DNA of 64,000 nt. Source: Catellatospora sp. IY07-71 (lineage in GTDB: Bacteria; Actinomycetota; Actinomycetes; Mycobacteriales; Micromonosporaceae). The translations under genes and the position numbers were made by a program. The notes under the pieces were generated by a model that was given only the letters and a program-made list of their open reading frames with translations, was not told where the DNA came from and did no database searches. Where the stretch lies: positions 6,233,501 to 6,297,500 of the forward strand of contig NZ_AP023360.1 of the NCBI RefSeq assembly GCF_018326265.1. Reading direction: 5' to 3'. Below, in pieces: positions 16,237 to 25,374 of the stretch (its first letter is position 1; every line of letters starts with the position of its first letter).

Positions 16237-18888
16237 TCAGCGCGGGCCGGGCTCCGTTTCCTCGACGGACGGCTCCGGCGAAACCGGCCGGTGCGTACCC
16301 TCCGCCAACGCCCGCTCGACGGCGGCCGCCTCGGGCACGGTGAGCCCGGCCGGGGGCGGCACCGCGGGCAGGTTGAGGACCATGGTCAGGCCGCCGCCCG
16401 GGGTGGTCTCCGGCAGCAGCGTGCCGCCCATCGCCTCGGTAAGCCCGCGCGACAGCGCCAGGCCGAGGCCGACGCCGGTGTCGTTGTCCCGGTCGCCGAG
16501 CCGCTGGAACGGCAGGAACACCTGGTCGCGCTGCTCCTCCGGGATACCCGGACCGTGGTCCACCACGCGCAGCTCGACCTGGTCGCCGAGTTCGCTCGCG
16601 CTGACCAGGGGCGGGCGGCCGGGCGGGCTGAACCGCAGCGCGTTGCTGACCACGTTGACCAGCACCCGCTGCAGCAGGCCCGGATCGGCGCGTACGGCGG
16701 ACAGGTCGTCGGGGATGCGCACCCGCACGGTGCGGCCGGCTTCGCCCAGCTCGTCCAGCGCCGCCGGGACCGCCTCGTCCAGCCACAGCTCCCGCGCCGT
16801 GACGCCGAGCGCGCCCGCCTGCAGGCGGCTCATGTCCAGCAGGTTGCTGACCAGCCGGTTGAGCCGCTCCAGCGACTCGGCGGCGGTGTCCAGCAGCTCG
16901 CGCCGGTCCTCGTCGCTGAACGCCACGTCGTCGCTGCGCAGCCCGGCGACCGCGGCCACCGCGGAGGCCAGCGGCGTACGCAGGTCGTGGCTGACCGCGG
17001 CCAGCAGCGCGGTGCGCATCCGGTCCGCCTCGGCCAGCGGCCGGGCACGGGCGGCCTCCTCGGCGAGCCGCTCCTGGCGCAGCGCGAGCGCGGCCTGGGC
17101 GGCGAACGCCTCGATGATGCGCCGGTCCGCGGCGGGCAGTGACGGGCCGCGCAGCACCAGGGTGATCTCGTCGTCGACGGGCACGGCGGTGTCGCCCTGG
17201 GCCGGGGTGAAGCAGGGGGCGCCGCCGACGGTGGCCGCGACCCGCCAGGCCGTGGGATCGCCCTGGCAGTCGGGCCCGGCCGGGCCGTCGCCCCGCCGCT
17301 CCAGCACGGTGACGGCGTCGAGCTGAAACGTCTCGCGCAGGTTGTCCAGCAGCGCCTGCAGCGGCCGGGCGCCGCGCAGCACGCTGCCCGCGACAGCGGC
17401 CAGGGTCGCCGCGTCGGCGGAGGCGCTGGCCGCCTCACGCGTGCGGCGGGCGGCCAGGTCGACGACCACGCTGACCGCGGCGGCGATGAGCACGAACACG
17501 GCCAGGGCGAGCAGGTTCTCCCGCCCGGCGATGGTGAAGGTGCCCACCGGCGGGGTGAAGAAGTAGTTGAGCAGCAGCGACGCCGCCACCGCCGCGAGCA
17601 GCGCCGGCCACAGGCCGCCGATCAGCGCGACCGTGACGATCATCGCGAGGTACAGCAGGATGTCGCCGGCCAGCGAGAGGCCGTCCTCCAGGCCGTGCAG
17701 CAGCAGGGTCAGCAGCGGCAGCCCGGCCACGGCGAGCGCGAATCCGGCCAGGCGCCGGACCGGGGACAGCGCCGAGGACCTCGGGCGCAGGCCGGACAGC
17801 CGGCCGCGGCGGGTGCGTTCGTGAGCGACCAGGTGTACGTCGATGGAACCGGACAGGGCCGCGGTGGTGGTGCCGACCCCGGGCGAGAGCATCTGCGCCA
17901 GCCGGCCGCGGCGGCTCGCGCCGAGCACCAGCTGGGTGGCGTTGGCACCCTTGGCGAAGTCGAGCAGGGCACGCGGGATGTCAGCGCCCGCGACCTGGTG
18001 ATACGTGCCGCCCAGGCTCTCCACCAGAACCCGGTGCCGGGCCAGCAGCGCGGGGTCGGCACCGGCCAGGCCGTCGGAACGGGTGACGTGCAGGGCGAGC
18101 AGGTCGGCGCCCTTGCTGCGCCCGGCGATGCGGGCCGCGCGGCGGATCAGGGTCTCGCCCTCGGGCCCGCCGGTGACGGCGACCACAACGCGCTCGCGGG
18201 TCTCCCACTGCCGGGCGATGCCGTGGTCGGCCCGGTAGCGGTCGAGCTGCTCGTCGACCTTGTCGGCCAGCCACAGCAGGGCCAGCTCGCGCAGCGCGGT
18301 GAGGTTGCCGACCCGGAAGTAGTTGCCCAGCGCCGCGTCGATCCGCTCGGCCTGGTAGACGTTGCCGTGCACCATCCGGCGGCGCAGCGCCTCCGGGGTC
18401 ATGTCGACCAGCTCGACCTGATCGGCCTGGCGCACCACCTGGTCGGGCACGGTCTCGCGCTGCACCACGCCGGTGATCTGCTCGACCACGTCGTTGAGGG
18501 ACTCCAGGTGCTGGATGTTGACCGTGGACAGCACGGTGATGCCCGCGTCGAGCAGCAGCTGGACGTCCTGCCAGCGTTTGGCGTGGACGCTGCCGGGCAC
18601 GTTGGTGTGGGCCAGCTCGTCGACGACGGCGACCTGCGGCGACCGCGCCAGCACCGCGTCGACGTCCATCTCGGTGAACGCGGCGCCGCGGTACTCGACG
18701 GTGCACCGGGGCACCACCTCCAGGCCGTCGAGCAGCTCGGCGGTGTGCACCCGGCCGTGCGTCTCCACGAAGCCGATCACGAGGTCCGTGCCGCGGCCCC
18801 GGCGGCGCTGCGCCTCCTCCAGCATGGCGTAGGTCTTGCCCACGCCGGGCGCGGCGCCGAGGTAGATACGCAGCTGTCCACGTGCCAT
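16237..18888 (-). CDS. kdpD: KdpD-type osmosensitive sensor histidine kinase (orphan)
   Basis: An 883-residue KdpD homologue with full architecture. The N-terminal KdpD domain has Walker A GAAPGVGKT (11-19) and VVDELAHTN (88-96). A Usp domain follows (about 235-360), then four membrane helices (about 385-480), a GAF-like region, and a kinase core with H-box SHDLRTPL (His634), N-box NVVSNAL, DHGPGI and GVGLGLAL. KdpD senses K+ limitation or turgor and c-di-AMP in characterised bacteria. The ATG at 18888 gives the standard MARGQLRIYLG start; two upstream Met codons lack a better ribosome site. No kdpE or kdpFABC is encoded nearby, which is unusual. Confidence 0.9.
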   Translation of the reverse strand: MARGQLRIYLGAAPGVGKTYAMLEEAQRRRGRGTDLVIGFVETHGRVHTAELLDGLEVVPRCTVEYRGAAFTEMDVDAVLARSPQVAVVDELAHTNVPGSVHAKRWQDVQLLLDAGITVLSTVNIQHLESLNDVVEQITGVVQRETVPDQVVRQADQVELVDMTPEALRRRMVHGNVYQAERIDAALGNYFRVGNLTALRELALLWLADKVDEQLDRYRADHGIARQWETRERVVVAVTGGPEGETLIRRAARIAGRSKGADLLALHVTRSDGLAGADPALLARHRVLVESLGGTYHQVAGADIPRALLDFAKGANATQLVLGASRRGRLAQMLSPGVGTTTAALSGSIDVHLVAHERTRRGRLSGLRPRSSALSPVRRLAGFALAVAGLPLLTLLLHGLEDGLSLAGDILLYLAMIVTVALIGGLWPALLAAVAASLLLNYFFTPPVGTFTIAGRENLLALAVFVLIAAAVSVVVDLAARRTREAASASADAATLAAVAGSVLRGARPLQALLDNLRETFQLDAVTVLERRGDGPAGPDCQGDPTAWRVAATVGGAPCFTPAQGDTAVPVDDEITLVLRGPSLPAADRRIIEAFAAQAALALRQERLAEEAARARPLAEADRMRTALLAAVSHDLRTPLASAVAAVAGLRSDDVAFSDEDRRELLDTAAESLERLNRLVSNLLDMSRLQAGALGVTARELWLDEAVPAALDELGEAGRTVRVRIPDDLSAVRADPGLLQRVLVNVVSNALRFSPPGRPPLVSASELGDQVELRVVDHGPGIPEEQRDQVFLPFQRLGDRDNDTGVGLGLALSRGLTEAMGGTLLPETTPGGGLTMVLNLPAVPPPAGLTVPEAAAVERALAEGTHRPVSPEPSVEETEPGPR

Positions 18889-18935
18889 ACGGCGATCTTC
18901 TCGCATCGTCCGGCACGGGCGGTCCGCGCACCCGA

Positions 18936-18970
18936 GGGCGGCCCGCGGAGACATGCTCCGCGGGCCGCCC
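18936..18970. terminator. Intrinsic-type terminator behind the PASTA kinase gene
   Basis: A perfect 14-bp stem (18936-18949 with 18957-18970) and a 7-base loop lie 14 bases beyond the kinase stop, so kdpD has its own promoter in the remaining gap. Confidence 0.78.
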
Positions 18971-18984
18971 GGCTCGGTGTTCGG

Positions 18985-21006
18985 TTACCTGCGTTCCTCG
19001 CAGCGGATGATGACGCGCTGCCCCGGCTGGACCTTGCTGCCCGCGTTGGGGAACTGCCGCGTCACCCGGTACCGGTTCTTGTCGTCGCCGTCGCGGACGC
19101 CCCGGACCTCGACGCGCAGGCCCATCCCGGCGAGGTGGTTCTCCGCGTCGCCGCAGTTCCAGTTGCGCACCTCGGGCATCGGCTGCTCGCTGCCCGGGGG
19201 CTGGACGGAGCGGTTGTTGCTGACCTGGAGCTTCACCGTGTTGCCGCGTTCCGCGCCGGTGCCGGTGGCCGGGTCCTGCTTGACCACGGTCTCGTACGCC
19301 TTGTCGGAGTCGACGTACTCCACCGACACCTTCAGGCCCAGGTTCTCCAGCTCGTTGCGTGCGTCGCGCAGCTGCTTGCCCTCGACGAACGGAATGGTGA
19401 TCGGCGCCTTGCCCTTGCTGACGATGACCTTGATCTCGGACTCCGGCTCGATCGGCTCGCCCGCCTTCGGGTCCGTCTCGATCACGGTGCCCTTCGGGAC
19501 CAGGTCGTCGAAGCGCTCCCCCGCCTTGACCGGCTTGAGCCGCAGCGGCTCGGCCTTCAGGTCGACGAGGGCGAGGTCGTAGGGCTTGCCGGTGACGTCG
19601 GGGACCTGGCGGCTCTCCGGCCCGGCCGACAGGGTCAGCGTGACCGTGTCGCCGGATGACACGTTGTCGCCGGGCGCCGGGTCCTGCAGCAGCACCACGT
19701 CCTTGGCCACGTTCTCGCGATACTGCGGCGCGGCGAACTCGACCTCCAGGCCGAGGTCCTCCAGCGCGGCGACGGCCTGCTCCTTGGGCAGGTTCATCAC
19801 CTGGGGCATGTCGTCGTAGCGGCCGGAGAACAGCCACCAGCCGCCGGTCAGCACCAGCAGCGCGAGCACCACCGCGCCCGCGATCAGGCGCATCCGCCCG
19901 CGCGGGTCGGCCATGAGCCGCTGGTAGTGCAGCCGGGCCTGGTCGAGCAGCGCCGCGACGCCGCCCTCGGCGGCCGCCTCCCGCCGCGACCGCGACTCGG
20001 GCTGGTCGGCACCGGGCAGCCGCGCCCACGACGGCCGCTGCGGCGGGGCCACCTGGCCGACGATCATCGTCTCCTCGGCCAGCGGCTGCGAGTGGTACGG
20101 CCGGGTCTGCGCCGGAGGCCGCATGACCTGGGTGGCGGCGCTGACCGTGAGCGTCTCCCGGGCCGCCTGGACGGCCTGCAGCAGCGGGCCGGCGTCCATG
20201 AAACGGGCCGCCGGATTGCGCCGGGTGGCCGAGGCCACCAGGTCGTCCAGCACCGGCGGCACGCCGGGCGCCAGCCGCGACGGAGCGGGCACGTCCTGCT
20301 GGACGTGCGCCCAGGCCACCTCGGCCGGGCGGGCGCCCTCGTAGGGCACGCGGCCGGTGAGCATCTCGAACAGCACGATGCCCGCGCTGTACACGTCGCC
20401 ACGCTGATCGGAGCGGCCCTCGGCGACCTGCTCCGGGCAGACGTACGCGGCGGTCACCGCAGGCTGCCCGCCGCCGGCCTCGATCGCGCGGACCAGGCCC
20501 AGGTCGGCCACCTTCACGACCGCGTCGAGGAGGCTGTGGCCGCCGCTCGGCGAGTCGGCGACCAGGATGTTCTCCGGCCGCACATCACGGTGCACCAGCC
20601 CCGCGCGGTGCGCCGCGGCCAGCGCCGACAGCACCTGCTCGGCGATCGCGACCGCCTCCAGCGGGGCGAGCCGGCCCCGCTCGGCCAGGACCTCGCGCAG
20701 CGTGCGGCCGCGTACGTGCTCCAGGACGAGGTAGGGCAGGCCGTTGTGCATGCCCTGACCCAGCCAGACGACCGCGTTCGGGTGGGTCAGCCGGGCCAGG
20801 TTGGTGACCTCGTCGGCGAAGCGGTTCAGATGGAACGGCTGCCCCGGGTGCTCGGGCTGCAGCACCTTGAGCGCGACCGTACGGCGCAGGCGCTCGTCGA
20901 CCGCGAGGTAGGTGCTCGCCATACCGTCGCGGGCCACGCGCTCGCGCACGTGATAGCGCCCGTCGACGAGCGAACCGAGGAGCGGATCGCCGACCTGAGT
21001 GTCCAT
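18985..21006 (-). CDS. PASTA-domain Ser/Thr protein kinase with altered catalytic motifs
   Basis: A 673-residue Stk/PknB-like receptor kinase. The kinase domain spans about 17-280, a single membrane helix lies at about 385-405 and four extracellular PASTA units fill 410-673; such units bind muropeptides in PknB relatives. Lys47 (VALKVL) is present, but the glycine loop is poor (RVARDGMAS), the catalytic loop is HRDVRPEN with Arg143 in place of the usual Lys, and DFG is DLG (168-170). The Asp of HRD and the metal-binding Asn are kept. Activity may therefore be weak or altered. It is a single-gene transcript ended by a strong hairpin. Confidence 0.88.
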   Translation of the reverse strand: MDTQVGDPLLGSLVDGRYHVRERVARDGMASTYLAVDERLRRTVALKVLQPEHPGQPFHLNRFADEVTNLARLTHPNAVVWLGQGMHNGLPYLVLEHVRGRTLREVLAERGRLAPLEAVAIAEQVLSALAAAHRAGLVHRDVRPENILVADSPSGGHSLLDAVVKVADLGLVRAIEAGGGQPAVTAAYVCPEQVAEGRSDQRGDVYSAGIVLFEMLTGRVPYEGARPAEVAWAHVQQDVPAPSRLAPGVPPVLDDLVASATRRNPAARFMDAGPLLQAVQAARETLTVSAATQVMRPPAQTRPYHSQPLAEETMIVGQVAPPQRPSWARLPGADQPESRSRREAAAEGGVAALLDQARLHYQRLMADPRGRMRLIAGAVVLALLVLTGGWWLFSGRYDDMPQVMNLPKEQAVAALEDLGLEVEFAAPQYRENVAKDVVLLQDPAPGDNVSSGDTVTLTLSAGPESRQVPDVTGKPYDLALVDLKAEPLRLKPVKAGERFDDLVPKGTVIETDPKAGEPIEPESEIKVIVSKGKAPITIPFVEGKQLRDARNELENLGLKVSVEYVDSDKAYETVVKQDPATGTGAERGNTVKLQVSNNRSVQPPGSEQPMPEVRNWNCGDAENHLAGMGLRVEVRGVRDGDDKNRYRVTRQFPNAGSKVQPGQRVIIRCEERR

Positions 21007-21115
21007 GGCAGCGCAGTCTAGGGCAGCGGGCGCGACAACCGGAGACTCCGGTGCCGAGATGATCTCACTTTGCGGCGGTAACCGCCCACCGCGTCCCGTT
21101 CGCGCAGGTGGGGAG

Positions 21116-21187
21116 CGGGACCGGCCGGATTCGCACCGGCGTCCTCCAGATTGACGTCGGGCGCGACGACTTCTGCGCTACGGCCCC
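21116..21187 (-). pseudogene. Degenerate tRNA-like sequence (tRNA-Asp GTC-like)
   Basis: On the minus strand a 7-bp acceptor stem (GGGGCCG 5' with CGGTCCC 3', one G-U pair), the T8-A9 linker, a D stem GCGC/GCGC and a T arm GCCGG-TGCGAAT-CCGGC can be drawn. The anticodon arm reads CCGACGTCAATCTGG, which looks like CCAGACTGTCAATCTGG with two single-base deletions. The T loop has G instead of T at position 55 and the D loop lacks GG. It is therefore probably a decayed tRNA or a tRNA-like element rather than a working tRNA. Confidence 0.45.
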
Positions 21188-21217
21188 GCTCGCCGCGAGT
21201 CTAGGCGAGCGGGGCCG
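21181..21217. terminator. Intrinsic-type terminator of the chitinase gene
   Basis: A perfect 14-bp stem (21181-21194 with 21204-21217) and a 9-base loop lie 11 bases beyond the chitinase stop. Its left arm is also the 5' acceptor arm of the tRNA-like sequence. Confidence 0.8.
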
Positions 21218-21228
21218 TGGCGTGGTGC

Positions 21229-23505
21229 TCAGAGGCCGGAGTGCACCGCCGACATGAGGGTGCCGCCCGCGGTGTCCCCGGACATCTCCCAGATCATGCC
21301 GCCGAGCAGGCCCTTCTGCTTGAGCCAGGCCGTCTTCTGGCCGATCGACCAGGCGTCGTCGAAGCTCCACCACTGCCCGCCGGGGCCGGTGTAGCAGTAG
21401 CTGGAGACCGACTGGGTGTCGTGGTACACCGTGCAGCCGGGCACGCCCGACAGCAGGTTGGCATACCCGCGGGTGCCCGCCTCCTCCGCGAACTGGCCGG
21501 GGGCGGCGCCGGTGGCGGACTGCCACTCGCCGTTGACCCCGCCCGCGGTGACGCCCTGCCAGCCGCGTCCGTAGAAGGCCAGCCCGATGGTGAGCTTGCG
21601 CGGGCTGACCCCGGCGTCCAGGTACGTCTGGATCGCCTTGTCGACGCTGAACTCGAACGGGTACGGGTCCTGCGCGTCGCGGTACAGGTTGGCCTGGTGG
21701 CCGGCGCGGTTCGGCTCCCACGAGTTGTCCGACCCGGCGCCGTGGAAGTCGTACCCCTGGACGTTGGCGAAGTCCATGTAGTTGAAGACGCCGTTCGGGC
21801 CGATGTCCCACCCGGCGGCGACCTTGGCGGGGTCGGCCGGGGTGAACGCGGTGATCAGGTAGCGCTTGCCGGTGGTCACCGTCAGTGCGTCGAGCTGGCG
21901 GCGGAACTCGGCGGTCAGCGCCGTGTTGTTGGCCTTGTCGGCCGGGCTGACGTGGTTGCCGGGGTGGCCCTCGGCGCCGGGCCACTCCCAGTCCAGGTCG
22001 ATGCCGTCGAAGATGTTCGCGGCGCTGCCCGGCCCGCCGGCCGCGTTGTAGGTGGGCAGGTTGCCCTTGATGTAGATGTCGATGCAGGAGCGCACGAACT
22101 TCTCCCGCGACGCGGCGGTGGCCGCCACGTCGGAGAAGAACTTGGAGTACGTCCAGCCGCCGATCGAGATCAGCACCTTCAGGTGCGGGTGCTTGGCCTT
22201 GAGCTTGCGCAGCTGGTTGAAGTTGCCGCGCAGCGGCTCCCAGCCGGTGTCGGCGACCCCGTCCACCGACTGCGCGGCCGAGAACGGACGGCCGTAGTCG
22301 GCGTCGGCGTCCCCGGCGCCGGTGCCCTGGTCGGGGTCCTGCGGGTTGCTGGTGGTGCCCCGGGTGACGCCCTGCAGGCAGGTCAGGTTGACCGGGTCGA
22401 TGTTGGCGAAGGCGTAGTTGAGGTGGGTCAGCTTCGCCGCGGCCCCGCTGGTGTCGAGGTTGCGCACGAAGTACTGCCGGCCGTAGATGCCCCACTGGAC
22501 GAAGTAGCCGACCTTGGCGTAGTTGCCGGCCCCGATGACGTCGTCGGTGGTGACGGTGACGGCGTTGCTCGTGGCGGAGGCGTTGTCGTAGGTGTCGCGC
22601 GCCTTGACCGTGAACGTGTACGCGGTCATCGGCGACAGCCCGCTCACCACCGCGGACAGCCCGGTGACACTGGCCCGCAGGGTGGTGCCGGTGTAGACGT
22701 CGTACCCGGCGATGCCGTTGGCGTCGGTGGCGGCGTTCCAGGCCAGGGTGACCGTGGTCGAGCTCTTGGCGGTGGAGCGCAGGTTGCCGGGCACGGTGGG
22801 CGGTGTGGTGTCATTGGCGGGATTGAGCGTGGTCGCCGAGACCGTGCCGCTGGCTGCGGACAAATTGCCGCGGGTGTCGCGGGCACGGACCGCGAACGTG
22901 TAGCCGGTGTTCGGGGTCAGCCCCGTGACGACCGCGCTCGCGGTGGTGCTGGTGGCCACGACGGTGCTGCCGGACAGCACGTCGTAACCGGCGATCGGGA
23001 AGTCGGTCGCCACCGAGGCGGTCCAGGACAGCGACACCGTGCGGGTGGTGCGGCCGGTGACGGCCAGGCCGGTGGGCGTGCCCGGGGCGCGGTCGGCGCT
23101 GCCGTCGCACTTGTTGCCGTTGATCCGGCAGTTGAGCGGCGCCGCCCCGGACCCGTACGCGATGAACCAGGGGCTGTACGGCTCGGTGTTCGCGCCGGCC
23201 GCGACGGTGCCGTTGTAGTGGGCGTTGACGACGGTGACGTGCGAGCCGGACTGGCTGGCCGTCCCGTTGTAGAAGTTGCTCATCGTGACCCCGGCGGGCA
23301 GGTCGAACTCCAGGGTCCAGCCGGTGATCGCCGCCCCGGTGGGGTTGGCGACGACGAACTTGTCCATGAACCACGAGCCGTTGTTCGTACTCGAGAACGT
23401 CGCGGTGAGCCCGGGGGCCGCCGCCGCCGCGGTGGGCACCGCGACTGCGCCGAGGACTCCGAGGGCGACGGCGAGCATGGCGGCAAGGGAGCGGATCTTG
23501 CGCAT
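21229..23505 (-). CDS. Secreted GH18 chitinase with carbohydrate-binding and two FnIII domains
   Basis: A 758-residue exported endochitinase. A Sec signal (1-30) is followed by a beta-sandwich carbohydrate-binding domain (about 31-135, CBM2-like with Trp45, Trp63 and Trp113), two fibronectin type III domains (about 142-227 and 236-321) and a GH18 barrel (330-758). The barrel has SIGGW (447-451) and the catalytic DGIDLDWEW with Asp500, Asp503, Asp505 and the acid/base Glu507. It would cleave chitin outside the cell into chito-oligosaccharides. The ATG at 23505 is preceded by GGGAGGG. A 21-bp palindrome overlaps the leader region, so expression is probably controlled by a sugar-responsive repressor. 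Confidence 0.93.
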   Translation of the reverse strand: MRKIRSLAAMLAVALGVLGAVAVPTAAAAAPGLTATFSSTNNGSWFMDKFVVANPTGAAITGWTLEFDLPAGVTMSNFYNGTASQSGSHVTVVNAHYNGTVAAGANTEPYSPWFIAYGSGAAPLNCRINGNKCDGSADRAPGTPTGLAVTGRTTRTVSLSWTASVATDFPIAGYDVLSGSTVVATSTTASAVVTGLTPNTGYTFAVRARDTRGNLSAASGTVSATTLNPANDTTPPTVPGNLRSTAKSSTTVTLAWNAATDANGIAGYDVYTGTTLRASVTGLSAVVSGLSPMTAYTFTVKARDTYDNASATSNAVTVTTDDVIGAGNYAKVGYFVQWGIYGRQYFVRNLDTSGAAAKLTHLNYAFANIDPVNLTCLQGVTRGTTSNPQDPDQGTGAGDADADYGRPFSAAQSVDGVADTGWEPLRGNFNQLRKLKAKHPHLKVLISIGGWTYSKFFSDVAATAASREKFVRSCIDIYIKGNLPTYNAAGGPGSAANIFDGIDLDWEWPGAEGHPGNHVSPADKANNTALTAEFRRQLDALTVTTGKRYLITAFTPADPAKVAAGWDIGPNGVFNYMDFANVQGYDFHGAGSDNSWEPNRAGHQANLYRDAQDPYPFEFSVDKAIQTYLDAGVSPRKLTIGLAFYGRGWQGVTAGGVNGEWQSATGAAPGQFAEEAGTRGYANLLSGVPGCTVYHDTQSVSSYCYTGPGGQWWSFDDAWSIGQKTAWLKQKGLLGGMIWEMSGDTAGGTLMSAVHSGL

Positions 23506-23517
23506 GTGCCCTCCCGT

Positions 23518-23538
23518 TATTAGGAAACTTTCCTAATA
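23518..23538 (-). promoter_or_regulatory. 21-bp palindromic operator upstream of the chitinase gene
   Basis: TATTAGGAAACTTTCCTAATA is not written here beyond its halves: TATTAGGAAA and TTTCCTAATA flank a central C (23528) as a perfect palindrome, 13 bases upstream of the chitinase ATG. Sequence and position fit a repressor site for a chitin/cellulose regulon (inference). Confidence 0.7.
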
Positions 23539-23636
23539 CTGAGTACGCACCCGCGCGGCCGTCAACAATCCATTTAGATTTAACTATAATTTGAGGTCAG
23601 AGAGCGCTTTCGCGGACGGCGGCAGGCCGGGGCAGC

Positions 23637-25175
23637 TCAGTTCACCCGGACCAGCATCTGGTCGACCGGGGCGTAGTCGTCGGTGAGCACGGCCGCGTCC
23701 CCGATGAACTCGCGCAGCCGCTCGCCGTGCACCAACTCCGGCACCTCGGGCAGGAGCGGCAGGCGGGCGCCGATCGACGGCAGCGGCAGCGGCCGGGCGG
23801 AGGCGACGATGACGAAGTTGTCGCCCGCGCGGCCGGCCACGGCGTCCCCGGGCGCGATCAGCGCCACGTGCGGGAACACCGACGCGACCGTGGCCAGCTC
23901 CGCGCGGATGAAGCGCAGCGGCGGGCCGTCGATCACGTTCTGCACGTAGATGCCGCCGTCCCGGGTCACCCGTCGCACCTGCGCCATCATCTCGCGGGTG
24001 GTCAGGTGCCACGGCACGGCCAGGTCGCCGAACGCGTCGCCGACGACCAGGTCGGCGGAGCCGTCGGGCTGCCCGGCGAGCAGCAGACGCGCGTCGCCGA
24101 CCACCGCCCGCAGCGCCGGGCCGGTGCGCAGGCCCAGCTCGCGCTGCGCGAGGCCCACCAGGCCGCCGTCGATCTCGAACACGATGCTGCGGCTGCCCGG
24201 CCGGGTCGCCGCCAGGTATCGCGGCATCGTGAAGCCGCCGCCGCCCAGGTGCACCGCGTCGACCGCCGCGCCGGGGGCGGCGACCACGTCCGCCGCGACC
24301 CCGAACCACTGGATGTAGCCGTATTCCAGGCGGGTCGGGTCGGCGAGGTCCACGTAGGAGTGCTCGGCGGCGTTGAGGTGCAGCACCCGCCCCGTCGGCC
24401 GCCGCGGATCCGTGGTGACCTTCGCGCAGTGGTACGCCGTCTCGACGTCGCACGGGTCCGGCGCGGTGATCGACAGCCCCGCCCCGGCGGCGAGCAGCGT
24501 GACGGCGAGCGCGCGGGTCGGGAGCGTCGTGGTCAGCGTGGTGTTCCCGCGCCGCAGGTAGCCGTGCAGGGCCAGGCCGGAGACGCCGAGCAGGACGGCG
24601 AGCCCGATCATGATGGCGCTGGTGGGCAGCGCGGCGACCAGCACGAACCCGGTGACCAGGGTGGCGGTGACGGCGCCGAGCGTGCCCACGCCGGACAGCC
24701 GCCCGACCACCCGGCCCGTCCGGTCCAGATCGCCCAGCTGCAGCTTCACCACCATCGGGGGCACCGCCGACAGCAGCAAGATCGGCACGAACACGGTCAG
24801 CGCGGTCAGCGCCATGATCATGGAGACGGAGGTGCCCCGCAGCGCCTCGCCCAGCCAGCGGATCAGCGGCAGCGTCACCGCCGTGGCCAGCCCCGCCGCC
24901 ATCAGCAGCGGCGCGAGCAGGCGGCGCGGGTCGCGGCGGTCGGCGTGCCAGCCGCCCAGCCAGGCCCCGTACGCGATGGCGCCGAGCGACATGCCGATGA
25001 CCGCACTGGTCACCTGCAGGCTCAACCCGAGATACGGCGCGACCAGGCGCAGCGACACCGTCTCCAGCACCAGCACCGCACCACTGACCGCGAACGTGAG
25101 CACGAGGGCGAGCCGATCGGGCAGCCGGCCCGCAGCAGGAGGAGCTTCCGTCACCGTCGCGATGATACGGCCCAC
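23637..25175 (-). CDS. Membrane-anchored spermidine synthase-like protein
   Basis: A 512-residue protein with two parts. Residues 18-235 form about seven to eight membrane helices. Residues 255-505 form a Rossmann fold like spermidine synthases (SpeE): VDAVHLGGGGFTMPRYL is the SAM-pocket loop (GGGG), VFEIDGG holds the ribose-binding acidic residue, and LVVGDAFGDLAVPWHLTTREM resembles the catalytic DxxDP/FGD region. Such fused proteins are widespread, but whether they make polyamines is generally unproven. The GTG at 25175 is the best start; the ribosome site is only a G-rich run. The next gene upstream (TIR protein) is divergent. Confidence 0.82.
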   Translation of the reverse strand: MGRIIATVTEAPPAAGRLPDRLALVLTFAVSGAVLVLETVSLRLVAPYLGLSLQVTSAVIGMSLGAIAYGAWLGGWHADRRDPRRLLAPLLMAAGLATAVTLPLIRWLGEALRGTSVSMIMALTALTVFVPILLLSAVPPMVVKLQLGDLDRTGRVVGRLSGVGTLGAVTATLVTGFVLVAALPTSAIMIGLAVLLGVSGLALHGYLRRGNTTLTTTLPTRALAVTLLAAGAGLSITAPDPCDVETAYHCAKVTTDPRRPTGRVLHLNAAEHSYVDLADPTRLEYGYIQWFGVAADVVAAPGAAVDAVHLGGGGFTMPRYLAATRPGSRSIVFEIDGGLVGLAQRELGLRTGPALRAVVGDARLLLAGQPDGSADLVVGDAFGDLAVPWHLTTREMMAQVRRVTRDGGIYVQNVIDGPPLRFIRAELATVASVFPHVALIAPGDAVAGRAGDNFVIVASARPLPLPSIGARLPLLPEVPELVHGERLREFIGDAAVLTDDYAPVDQMLVRVN

Positions 25176-25233
25176 CCACCCCGTCCCCGCCCACGCCGCT
25201 CCCGCCGGTCAGGGCGGTCGCCTTCGCCGCGAA

Positions 25234-25294
25234 GATCGCCGTCTCGTGTCAAGATCTGCGCTCCCACCACACTTTCCGACACCAGATCGCGATC
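25234..25294. repeat. Dispersed palindromic repeat, copy 1
   Basis: An imperfect 17-bp inverted repeat (25234-25250 with 25278-25294, arms GATCGCCGTCTCGTGTC and GACACCAGATCGCGATC). The sequence inside the left arm, GTGTCAAGATCTGCG, matches the antisense of the copy at 50892-50952 (GTGTCGAGATCTGCG). It lies in the divergent region between the spermidine-synthase-like and TIR genes. Confidence 0.65.
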
Positions 25295-25374
25295 ATCCAC
25301 CCAGAGCGACCGGGAACTCCGGCAGCCGGACGCTGGGCCGAGGACGGGGCGACGGCGGCCGATACCATGCCGCC

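Noticed and set aside
16237-21006. A kdp operon
   Set aside because: Only kdpD is present; the neighbour is a PASTA kinase with its own terminator, and no kdpE or pump subunits exist on either side.
21116-21187. A functional tRNA-Asp
   Set aside because: The anticodon arm cannot form five pairs, the D loop lacks GG and T-loop position 55 is changed, so it is listed as a decayed tRNA instead.
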